This document shows positions 24,204 through 30,982 of a stretch of DNA of 36,206 nucleotides, in pieces (position 1 is the stretch's first letter; each line of letters starts with the position of its first letter). This DNA comes from Thermoleophilia bacterium UBA6103 (GTDB taxonomy: Bacteria; Actinomycetota; Thermoleophilia; UBA2241): the NCBI GenBank assembly GCA_002423545.1, contig DIWP01000041.1, forward strand, positions 68,644 through 104,849, given 5' to 3'. The translations under genes and the position numbers were made by a program. The notes under the pieces are model-generated. The model had not been told where the DNA came from. It worked only from the letters and a program-made list of their open reading frames with translations, and searched no databases.

Positions 24204-24298
24204 CGCGATCGCGCGTGCTTCTCGGCGTGCTCAAGAGGCCGAGTCCCGCGCAGGTCGCGTTCGATCACTCGGGTCGCGCCGTGATCTGCGTAGGTCCG

Positions 24299-25441
24299 TC
24301 AGGCAGCGCCTAACGCCTCGCGGACGCGCGCGATGATCGTCTCCACGTCATCGTCGCTGGTGGTCTCCACGACGATGCCGACGAAGTCGTCTTCGGGGAT
24401 GGTGCGGATGACCGGGTCGCCGGCCCGCAGGCGGGCGTCGAGCTCGGCGGCCGTGAGCCCGCACTCCGGCAGCAGCCGTACCTTCAGGCAGTTGACCGGC
24501 TCGGGCACGAACGTCTCCTCCATGGTGAAGCAGATCGACTCCATCTCGATGCCGGGCATGCCGGCCAGACCCTCGCGCAGGCGCGCGACCTTGCGCAGGT
24601 AGTCATCGAAGCGGGCGTCGTGGTCCATGGCCAGCCACTCCTGCAGGCCCAGTACCACGCCCACAACGAGCTGGCGGTCGAGCTTGAACGGCCGGCCGAA
24701 GATGCGATAGTCGCCGGTCTCATAGCCGGTAAAGTCGAGGCCGGCCACGGCGTCGACGAGCTCCTTGCGGCCGACGACGAACCCGCCGGTGTTGGGGCCC
24801 ATGTAGTACTTGGCGCTGAAGCAGACGAGGTCGGCGCCGGCCGCCGTGTAGCTGCCCATGAGCTCGGTGGGGTAGTTCTTGTAGGCGGCGTCGACCACGA
24901 TCGGCACGCCGCCGGCGTGGGCGATCTCGATGCACTCGGCCAGGCTCAGCGTGCCCGGGGTGCCCTCCATGTGCGGCGGGTAGAAGACGCAGGCCGTCTT
25001 CGGTCCGATGGCCGCCGCCAGCTGCTCGTGGGTGGTGCCCTCGTCATCGCCGACCTCGACGATGCGCGCGCCGGGGTGCTTGATCATGCGGTCGAAGAGG
25101 TAGCGCTGGCGCTTCTGCAGGAGCACTTCGTACGGCATGCCGGTGGCGTCGGGGAGCTGCTCCATCCTGGCGCCGTCGCTGCCGGTCATGCAGGCGGCGA
25201 CCATCAGGGCGATGGCCGAAGAGGCGCCGGGGGTGACGCGGCCGGCCTCGGCGCCGAGCAGGTCGGCGACGATCTGCCCGGCCCCGTCCATGAGCGGCGC
25301 CATCTCGCAGTACGTCTGGTTCGACTCGGTCATGGCTTCCCACACGCTGGCCGGGATGATCGAGCCGCCGAGGCTGGTGTACACGCCCATCGCGTTGATG
25401 GCCGGCTTGGCACCCAGACGGTGCAGGACGCTCTCGCCCAC
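24299..25441 (-). CDS. SelA-like fold-type I PLP enzyme
   Basis: A 380-residue PLP enzyme of the SelA / D-glucosaminate-6-phosphate ammonia-lyase-like group. Visible: PAINAMGVYTSLGGSIIPASVWEAM (near the start, quoted in part; SelA-type opening), GRVTPGASSAIALMVAACMTG, VVDAAYKNYPTEL, and the PLP-lysine segment LVCFSAKYYMGPNTGGFVVGR. It lacks the N-terminal domain of true SelA (usually about 450-470 residues), so I do not call it seryl-tRNA(Sec) selenium transferase. It is more likely an ammonia-lyase or aldolase-like relative. GTG 25439-25441 follows GAGGGAGG (complement of 25447-25454) at 5 bases; the longer upstream frame is rejected. It is divergent from a toxin-antitoxin pair. Confidence 0.78.
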   Translation of the reverse strand: MGESVLHRLGAKPAINAMGVYTSLGGSIIPASVWEAMTESNQTYCEMAPLMDGAGQIVADLLGAEAGRVTPGASSAIALMVAACMTGSDGARMEQLPDATGMPYEVLLQKRQRYLFDRMIKHPGARIVEVGDDEGTTHEQLAAAIGPKTACVFYPPHMEGTPGTLSLAECIEIAHAGGVPIVVDAAYKNYPTELMGSYTAAGADLVCFSAKYYMGPNTGGFVVGRKELVDAVAGLDFTGYETGDYRIFGRPFKLDRQLVVGVVLGLQEWLAMDHDARFDDYLRKVARLREGLAGMPGIEMESICFTMEETFVPEPVNCLKVRLLPECGLTAAELDARLRAGDPVIRTIPEDDFVGIVVETTSDDDVETIIARVREALGAA

Positions 25442-25543
25442 GGAAGCCTCCCTCGTTCGTTCGCTTGTGGCGGATCGCTCCAGAGACGGACCCCCGCGAC
25501 TGCGCGGATGCCTCTGGCGCCACTCCTGGACCCGTAGACGGCC

Positions 25544-25572
25544 TTGGAAGCCGTACACCGGCATGCTATCAT
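25544..25572 (+). promoter_or_regulatory. Promoter of the first toxin-antitoxin operon (leaderless)
   Basis: TTGGAA (25544-25549), 17-base spacer, TATCAT (25567-25572, 5 of 6). Transcription would begin about 25579-25580, at the ATG chosen for the antitoxin, so the mRNA is probably leaderless. Confidence 0.6.
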
Positions 25573-25579
25573 GTACGGC

Positions 25580-25816
25580 ATGAAGCAGACCAAACTGACC
25601 ATTCGCATCAGAGACGACGTGCTGCAGGATGCCAAGACGTATGCGAGGGAACACGGCACGACTCTTACGCGTCTGGTGACGGAACATCTGGAGCGGCTAC
25701 GACACAGCGGTGATCCGCTTGCAGACGCTCCCATCACACGCCGGTTGGTGGGCGTCCTGCCGCCGCAGGCGTCCGTTGGGGAGTACCGCGAGCATCTGGA
25801 GTGTAAGTACCGGTGA
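25580..25816 (+). CDS. Antitoxin of a PIN toxin-antitoxin pair
   Basis: A 78-residue protein, MKQTKLTIRIRDDVLQDAKTYAREH at the start (quoted in part). The short beta strand followed by two helices is the ribbon-helix-helix pattern of DNA-binding antitoxins (DUF6364-like). The C-terminal half, ending GEYREHLECKYR, would bind the toxin. ATG 25580 coincides with the predicted transcription start; an ATG three codons earlier (25571) lies inside the -10 box. Its stop overlaps the toxin GTG as GTGA (25813-25816). Probably represses its own promoter. Confidence 0.8.
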   Translation: MKQTKLTIRIRDDVLQDAKTYAREHGTTLTRLVTEHLERLRHSGDPLADAPITRRLVGVLPPQASVGEYREHLECKYR

Positions 25817-26265
25817 CCGCGACCGTCGTCGCCCATCGACCCCGCGCCCTCATCGACGTCAACGTGGTGCTGGACGTGCTGCAGCGGCGGGAGTCACACT
25901 TCTACGACTCTGCCCGCGTGATGGGCGCCGCGGAAACGGGACGCTGCCGTGGTCTTCTGGCGGCGCATTCGGTCGCGACTCTGTTCTACCTGCTCGCCCG
26001 GCACGATTCGCCCGGCGCGGCTCGCGTGCACCTCACCTCGCTGCTTCAGTATCTGGACGTGGCTCCGGTAGACGGCGGCGTTGTGCAACGCTCGCTGGCA
26101 CTGCCCTATGCCGATCTCGAAGATGCCGTCCAGATGATGGCGGCAGCTTCGTCCGGCGCGGACTTCGTGGTCACGCGCAACACCGGCGACTTTCTTGCCG
26201 GCCCGCTGCCCGCAGTGAACCCGGCTGAGTTCATGGCGTTGCTCGACTGGCCGGCGGAGGACTGA
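25813..26265 (+). CDS. vapC: PIN-domain toxin (putative ribonuclease)
   Basis: A 150-residue PIN-domain protein, likely a metal-dependent ribonuclease kept inactive by the antitoxin upstream. Acidic active-site residues appear in ALIDVNVVLDVLQRR (first Asp pair), ADLEDAVQMMAA and ADFVVTRNTGDF. The PIN_3-like arrangement is typical of this antitoxin pairing. The gene starts at GTG 25813, overlapping the antitoxin stop by four bases, so the two are translationally coupled. Target RNA unknown. Confidence 0.82.
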   Translation: MTATVVAHRPRALIDVNVVLDVLQRRESHFYDSARVMGAAETGRCRGLLAAHSVATLFYLLARHDSPGAARVHLTSLLQYLDVAPVDGGVVQRSLALPYADLEDAVQMMAAASSGADFVVTRNTGDFLAGPLPAVNPAEFMALLDWPAED

Positions 26266-26381
26266 TAGCTCCAAAGGACCTGCGTCTGTTCGAGCACTCT
26301 GACGCTCTGATCGCCTGAGTGCCTGCACACCTTCCGGGAAGACAAGTCGAGCTCGGCCTATCTTCCCGATGCGCAACCGCC

Positions 26382-26411
26382 TTGTGATCGCCCCCGGGCG
26401 GGTGCCATACT
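26382..26411 (+). promoter_or_regulatory. Promoter of the alaC-type aminotransferase
   Basis: TTGTGA (26382-26387) and CATACT (26406-26411) with an 18-base spacer, each matching 4 of 6 consensus bases, 50 bp before the start codon. Confidence 0.4.
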
Positions 26412-26461
26412 CCTGCACTTCCCGCCGGTCATCGATGCCTTTGCCCTAGGAGGAACGCCCC

Positions 26462-27652
26462 GTGATCGAGCTGCGCCGCATCGACAGGCTGCCGCCGTAC
26501 GTGTTCCAGGCCGTCGACACGCTGAAGATGGAAGCGCGCCGAGCCGGCGAGGACATCATCGACCTGGGGATGGGCAACCCCGACATCCCCACGCCGGCGC
26601 CGATCGTCGAGAAGCTCAATCAGGCGGCCGCCGACGGGCGCAACCATCGCTACTCGGCCTCGAAGGGCATCGCCGGGCTGAGAAAGGCCGCCGCCGCCTG
26701 GTGGGGACGGCGTTTCGACGTCGAGATAGACCCCGAGAGCGAGGTCATCGCCACCATCGGAGCCAAGGAAGGCATGGCGCACCTGGCGTGGGTCCTGCTG
26801 CGCTCCGGCGACGCCGCCTTTGTCCCCGAGCCGTCGTACCCCATCCATCTGCAGTGCGCGGTGCTGGCCGGTGCCGACATCACCACGGTGCCGATGAACC
26901 TCGACGCGGCCGACATCGGCGGACCGTTCCTGGAGGCCCTCTCGGTGGCCTGGGAGCATGCCTGGCCGCGGCCGCGGGTGCTGCTCTGCAGCTTCCCCCA
27001 CAACCCGACCACGGCCTGCGTCGATCTCGGTTTCTTCACGCGGCTGGTCGACTTCGCCCGCGAGCACGACATGTTCATCGTCCACGACTTCGCCTACGCC
27101 GACATCGCGTTCGACGGCTACCGCCCTCCCAGCATCCTTCAGGTGCCCGGGGCCAAAGAGGTGGCGGTCGAGTTCTTCTCGCTGTCGAAGAGCTACAGCA
27201 TGGCCGGCTGGCGGGTCGGCCTGTGCGCCGGCAACGCCGAGGTGCTGTATGGCCTGGCGCGGCTCAAGAGCTACCTCGACTACGGGATCTTCCAGCCGGT
27301 GCAGATCGCGGCCACCATCGCGCTGAACGAGCACGACGAAGTGCCGCCGCAGATCTGCGACATCTACCGCCGCCGTCGCGACGTGCTCTGCGAAGGGCTG
27401 CAGCGGGCCGGCTGGCCGGTCACGCCGCCGAAGGCGAGCATGTTCGTGTGGGCCCGCATCCCCGAGAAGTTCGCCGGGCTGGGCTCGTTGGAGTTCGCCA
27501 AGCTGCTGCTGCGCGAGGCCAGGGTAGCCGTCTCGCCGGGTGTCGGCTTCGGTGTCTCGGGCGCTGGGCACGTGCGGTTCGCGCTGGTGGAGAACGAGGA
27601 GCGCATCCGGCAGGCGGTGCGCGGTATCCGCCGGCTGATGGCGCAGGGGTGA
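26462..27652 (+). CDS. alaC: Alanine aminotransferase AlaC-type (class I/II)
   Basis: A 396-residue fold-type I aminotransferase, probably transferring amino groups between alanine/glutamate and their keto acids. It follows the AlaC pattern closely: RIDRLPPYVFQAVDTLKMEARRAG at the start (quoted in part), IIDLGMGNPDIPTP, HRYSASKGIAGLR, TIGAKEGMAHLAW, EPSYPIH, FPHNPTT, VHDFAYADIAFDGYRPPSI, and SLSKSYSMAGWRVG with the PLP lysine. GTG 26462 is preceded by AGGAGGA (26448-26454) at 7 bases. The related LL-diaminopimelate aminotransferases share much of this pattern and are an alternative, which would be relevant with lysA in the window. Confidence 0.86.
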   Translation: MIELRRIDRLPPYVFQAVDTLKMEARRAGEDIIDLGMGNPDIPTPAPIVEKLNQAAADGRNHRYSASKGIAGLRKAAAAWWGRRFDVEIDPESEVIATIGAKEGMAHLAWVLLRSGDAAFVPEPSYPIHLQCAVLAGADITTVPMNLDAADIGGPFLEALSVAWEHAWPRPRVLLCSFPHNPTTACVDLGFFTRLVDFAREHDMFIVHDFAYADIAFDGYRPPSILQVPGAKEVAVEFFSLSKSYSMAGWRVGLCAGNAEVLYGLARLKSYLDYGIFQPVQIAATIALNEHDEVPPQICDIYRRRRDVLCEGLQRAGWPVTPPKASMFVWARIPEKFAGLGSLEFAKLLLREARVAVSPGVGFGVSGAGHVRFALVENEERIRQAVRGIRRLMAQG

Positions 27653-27718
27653 AGGCGGGGGAGCTGCGTTCGTGGTGCGTTGGCCGCTGCCGCGGCGGCG
27701 TGCGACAATGAGGCCACG

Positions 27719-28672
27719 ATGAGCAGGCGGCGACAGGCAGACAGGACGGCGGGGAAAGCGGGCGCGCCGAACACGAGCGCGTCGCACACGAGCGCGGCTT
27801 CGCCGAACACACGGACGACCGATGCCGGTGCTCGGGCGGCTTCGCCGAGTGCCCCGGCTGCCGGTCCGGAGCTTCAGATCGGCGGCATGGCGCTGCGTAA
27901 CGGCGTGCTGTTCATGGCCGGCAAGCACTGGGCGGCGGCGGTGCGGCGAGACGACGGGACGATCGAGGTGCGCTCCGGCAAGCGGCCGCTGGTCCCGGGC
28001 CGCGACGCGGTGAGCCGCCTGCCGCTGCTGCGCGGCGTGAGCCGCCTCACCGAATCGATCGCCGTGCTGCCGGCGGTACGCCGACAGCTCGGCCCGGTGC
28101 TTCCGCAGGAGGATCCGCGGGTGTTCGCGGCCGCCGGCGCCGGTGCGCTGGCCGGGACGCTGCTGCGCCACTCCCGTCATGGCTCGCCGGCGGTCCGTGA
28201 GTCGGTCATCGCTCTGCTGACTCTCGCGCCGGCGCTGCTCGCGTTGCGCGACACGCGCATCGCCGGCTACCACGGCGCCGAACACAAGAGCGTCGCCGCC
28301 TCAGAGAGCGGCAACCCGGCGAGCGGCGAGCGCAAGGAACACGAGCGCTGCGGCAGCATGCTGGTGGCACCGCTGCTGGCGACCAGCGTGCTGGGCAACG
28401 TGGCGCTGCGTCGCCTGGGCGCCGAGCGCAATCCGGCCGCCGTCCTCACGGTCGGCATCGTCAGCGTGGGGGCGGCCGTGGAGCTGTTCTCCTGGGCCGC
28501 CCGCCACGGGGGTCATCCGCTGGCCGAGCTCATCAAGCGGCCCGGCCTGCACCTGCAGCGGATGGCGACCACCAGCGAGCCCGACGAGGCCCAGCTGGAG
28601 GTCGCCGAGGCGGCCATGAGCGAGCTGTTGCGCCTGGAAGGCCGCGGCCTCTCGCCGTCACCGGCCGCCTGA
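27719..28672 (+). CDS. DUF1385 membrane protein
   Basis: A 317-residue DUF1385 protein, function unknown. The family signature YHGAEHKSVAASE (about 181-193) and the later ERCGSMLVAPLLAT are present, with hydrophobic segments around FAAAGAGALAGTLL, ESVIALLTLAPALLAL and the C-terminal third. The first 50 residues (up to about TDAGARAASPSAPAAG) are a disordered Ser/Ala/Thr-rich leader. The ATG at 27719 has no Shine-Dalgarno; a -10-like GACAAT at 27704-27709 would put transcription start a few bases before it, so a leaderless or nearly leaderless mRNA is possible. It ends 46 bp before the convergent DUF6159 gene. Confidence 0.88.
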   Translation: MSRRRQADRTAGKAGAPNTSASHTSAASPNTRTTDAGARAASPSAPAAGPELQIGGMALRNGVLFMAGKHWAAAVRRDDGTIEVRSGKRPLVPGRDAVSRLPLLRGVSRLTESIAVLPAVRRQLGPVLPQEDPRVFAAAGAGALAGTLLRHSRHGSPAVRESVIALLTLAPALLALRDTRIAGYHGAEHKSVAASESGNPASGERKEHERCGSMLVAPLLATSVLGNVALRRLGAERNPAAVLTVGIVSVGAAVELFSWAARHGGHPLAELIKRPGLHLQRMATTSEPDEAQLEVAEAAMSELLRLEGRGLSPSPAA

Positions 28673-28718
28673 GAGGCCGGTCGCCTGAGGCTTGTGGTCT
28701 GAGGCCGGCCGCGCCTCT

Positions 28719-29600
28719 TCAGTCCTGCAGCAGACCGCCGGTGGTGCCCGCCTGCTTCCTCTGGCGGCGCGAGGGAACCAGCGAGGCCCTCATCGTCTCC
28801 GTGTCGAAGCCTTGTCCCGGATCGCCGGTGGTCGTGAACTGGTAGAGCGCGGCCGAGAAGACCCCATTGAAGGTCTGCGACAACAGCACCAGCGCCACGA
28901 ACAGGAGCAGGAAGACCGCGCCGGCGACGATGGCGGCGACGCTCGAGACCATCGCGGCGCCGACGATGACGACCGCCGCGACGATGACCGTGAGGACGAT
29001 GATGAGCCCGAAGATGGCGCCGATGGCGAAGCGGCCCGTGAGCTGCTCACCCCAGGTCTGCTTGAGCAGCGTCGTCGAGCGTTTCATGGCCGCTGCCGGG
29101 CCGAGGTCCTCGGCGACGATGGTCGGCACCACGAGGAACGTCACGATGCCCCAGGCGGCCGCCGCGACGCCGCCGATGATCTGACCGGCGACGCCGAGCC
29201 TCTCTCGCAGCAGGCTGATGACCAGGCCGATGGTGGCGCCGATGGCTGCCCATCCGACCAGGGCGCCGAAGTGCTTCAGCGCCGCGCGGAAGCCGTCGCC
29301 GACCGTGGGATCGCCGCCGCGCAGCCGTATCAGGGCCGCGCTTACGAGCGCCGCGCTGCAGAACGCGATGACGAAGTAGGAGACGAAATAGAAGGCGATG
29401 ATGCCGATCACATCGACGGCCGTGATGCTCCCGCGAGACGTCGAGAACGCACCGGCCGCCCAGAACGGCACGGCGAAGGCGGCGATGACCGCCAGCTCCG
29501 CCAGGCCGGCGACGATGGGATAGACGATCAGCGCCTTCTCATCGTTGATGACGCCGGCGCATTCCTTGGTGAGTCGCCAGCCGTTGGCCATGCGTCCCAT
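28719..29600 (-). CDS. DUF6159-type multi-pass membrane protein
   Basis: A 293-residue integral membrane protein with about six hydrophobic segments (for example IVAGLAELAVIAAFAVPFWA, VIGIIAFYFVSYFVIAFCSA, ALVGWAAIGATIGLVISLL, IGAIFGLIIVLTVIVAAVVIVGAAM, IVAGAVFLLLFVALVLL, all quoted in part). The pattern matches DUF6159, a family without known function in actinobacteria. A conserved-looking cytoplasmic loop MKRSTTLLKQTWGEQLTGRFAIG is visible. The C-terminus is a short polar tail (VPSRRQRKQAG). ATG 29598-29600 follows GGGAGG at 6 bases. It converges with DUF1385. Confidence 0.78.
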   Translation of the reverse strand: MGRMANGWRLTKECAGVINDEKALIVYPIVAGLAELAVIAAFAVPFWAAGAFSTSRGSITAVDVIGIIAFYFVSYFVIAFCSAALVSAALIRLRGGDPTVGDGFRAALKHFGALVGWAAIGATIGLVISLLRERLGVAGQIIGGVAAAAWGIVTFLVVPTIVAEDLGPAAAMKRSTTLLKQTWGEQLTGRFAIGAIFGLIIVLTVIVAAVVIVGAAMVSSVAAIVAGAVFLLLFVALVLLSQTFNGVFSAALYQFTTTGDPGQGFDTETMRASLVPSRRQRKQAGTTGGLLQD

Positions 29601-29792
29601 CTCTGCCTCCCTGTCGTGTGCGGTGCCGTGCGGTCTCCACCCGGGGCGGACGGCCTGGTCTCACAGAGGTATCGGAATCCGGGCCGCGTGGCTTGAAGGT
29701 TCGCCGCGGCAGAGTGGACCGGGGTCCGCGAAAGACCGGTGCCGGTCGGGGCTCAGGGTCGCGCGGTGTGTGTCACGGGGCTGAGCTGCCGC

Positions 29793-30278
29793 TCAGCTGC
29801 CGGCCCTTGGCCGCCGCTCTCGCCGCGCCTGCGCCTCGCGCCAGCGGCGCCGCTCTTCGTCGGTCTCAGCGATCAGCACCGGCACCGGCGCCGGCCTGCC
29901 GTCGGCGCCGAGGGCGACGAAGACCAGGTAGGCGGAGTTGGTGTGGGCGGTCTCGCCGGTCGTGAGGTCCTCGCTCTCGACGCGCACGCCGATCTCCACG
30001 GAGGTGCGCCCGGCGAAGTTGACGCTGGCCTTGATGGTGACCAGGCTGCCGATCTGGACCGGGTGATGGAAGTCGATCTGGTCGATGTGGGCGGTGACGA
30101 CGCGACGGCGGCAGAACCGGTATGCGGAGACGCCGGCCGCCTCGTCGATGAGCTTCATGATCACGCCACCGTGGATGGTGCCCTGGAAGTTGGCGTCTTT
30201 GGGCATCATCACCTGGGCCAGCGTGATGCGGGTGTCCTCGACCGTCTTGGTCGCGCGGGCGGCCGTCTGCTCGCTCAT
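29793..30278 (-). CDS. Acyl-CoA thioesterase (hotdog fold)
   Basis: A 161-residue hotdog-fold thioesterase that hydrolyses acyl-CoA to free acid and CoA. The family core is MMPKDANFQGTIHGGVIMKLIDEAAGVSA (quoted in part): Asn/Gln near the start, IHGGxxMxxxDE with the catalytic Asp/Glu. Then VVTAHIDQIDFHHPVQIGSLVTI and the strand TAHTNSAYLVFVAL. YciA-like. The C-terminal 25 residues are Arg/Glu-rich. No clear Shine-Dalgarno before ATG 30276-30278; it begins 12 bp after the stop of a small Arg-rich protein gene, so translational coupling is likely. Confidence 0.88.
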   Translation of the reverse strand: MSEQTAARATKTVEDTRITLAQVMMPKDANFQGTIHGGVIMKLIDEAAGVSAYRFCRRRVVTAHIDQIDFHHPVQIGSLVTIKASVNFAGRTSVEIGVRVESEDLTTGETAHTNSAYLVFVALGADGRPAPVPVLIAETDEERRRWREAQARRERRPRAGS

Positions 30279-30290
30279 CGGCAGTGCATG

Positions 30291-30491
30291 TCAGTCGACC
30301 GCGGTATCGCCGGGCAGGCGACGGCGGCGGCGGTCGCGAAGCTGCCGCTGGTCGCCGCCGCCGTGATCCTTGCGGCGCTCGGTCTTGCGACGATCCCATA
30401 TGACGGTGACGTGGGGGTTGTCTCGATAGCGGGCCTCGAGGCGCCGGAACACCTCCTCGCCCAGCTCCTGGGGCACGACGCAGTAGATCAC
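30291..30491 (-). CDS. Small arginine-rich protein, upstream of thioesterase
   Basis: A 66-residue protein: a short folded-looking N-terminus (IYCVVPQELGEEVFRRLEARY), then VTVIWDRRKTERRKDH and a basic tail QRQLRDRRRRRLPGDTAVD. Repeated RRxxERR-type motifs suggest nucleic-acid binding, but I do not know the function. GTG 30489-30491 follows GGAGGAG (complement of 30498-30504) at 6 bases; an ATG eight codons earlier (30513-30515) would put that site inside the gene. The larger frame reaching to 31028 is spurious upstream. It is 12 bp from the thioesterase start. Confidence 0.6.
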   Translation of the reverse strand: MIYCVVPQELGEEVFRRLEARYRDNPHVTVIWDRRKTERRKDHGGGDQRQLRDRRRRRLPGDTAVD

Positions 30492-30982
30492 GCGTGACTC
30501 CTCCGACGGTGGCATGGTCGCGGTCGGACCGCTGCCATGACGGCGTCCAAACGGCGGTGCGACGTCCGGCAACTGTAGCAGAGGACCCGGTCCGCGGTCA
30601 CGGATCCGGCCGGCTGCCGAGAGCCGCGGAGCAGGGGATCGGATGGGATGCCGGCGCCGAACGTGGATCGGATGCCGGCTCTGGACGTGGATCGGGCCGG
30701 AGGCGCACAGGTTTTCCCGCTGGCGTGACCCGTCCGGTGCGCCCCGGCCCGTCCTAGGGGGGTACCTGTCCATGGTTATCGGCACCACCACCACGGAAAC
30801 TTGAATTCCCCTGTTGAGGCTGGTTTTGCAGCGATTCCGTATCGGCGTGGTCACGGCAGACAACGCCCGCGACTCACGTCGACCGGCGTGAGTGCCGATG
30901 CCGCCGATGATGAGCCGGAGCGGATGCGCGGCCTGGCGCGACACACCTTGCTCACGGACGGACCGATGCAGGAGACCGCCAG
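30492..30982. other. 491-bp intergenic region before the diguanylate cyclase gene
   Basis: No gene seen. It holds a run of quasi-repeats of about 24 bp between 30635 and 30700; the 11-base ACGTGGATCGG occurs at 30661-30671 and 30685-30695. It also carries an AT-richer stretch at 30770-30845 that should include the promoter for the GAF/GGDEF gene, though I could not pick one convincing -35/-10 pair. The text GCGCACAGG at 30703-30711 resembles the start of a cyclic-di-GMP riboswitch but nothing else of its core is present. Confidence 0.4.

Larger units (their letters stand above)
23839..24298. promoter_or_regulatory. 460-bp lysA upstream region: leader, promoter, operators
   Basis: No gene seen. 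On the minus strand it holds a leader of about 160 bases with hairpins: GAAAACGC/GCGTTTTC arms at 23867-23874 and 23891-23898, and a GCGGAC/GTCCGC pair around 23910-23946. Upstream lie the promoter (24004-24030) and a cluster of palindromes (24131-24203). A lysine riboswitch is known for lysA leaders; I compared the leader with its conserved core and found only a GAGGCGC-like start, which is not enough to call it. Confidence 0.4.

Noticed and set aside
24204..24298. Possible tRNA (GTTCGATC T-loop-like text near 24260)
   Set aside because: No matching T-stem, anticodon arm or acceptor stem could be drawn around it; it is not a tRNA-Sec either.
24299..25441. True selA (seryl-tRNA(Sec) selenium transferase)
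   Set aside because: The N-terminal domain of SelA is missing and the length is about 80 residues short; it fits better with the wider SelA-like PLP group.
26429..28285. Very long minus-strand frame opposite alaC and DUF1385
   Set aside because: It lies antisense to two well-recognised genes and is the usual open shadow frame of high-GC coding DNA.
30703..30760. Cyclic-di-GMP riboswitch upstream of the diguanylate cyclase
   Set aside because: Only the short GCGCACAGG resembles the consensus; the conserved GCAAACC and ACGCAAAGCC segments are missing.
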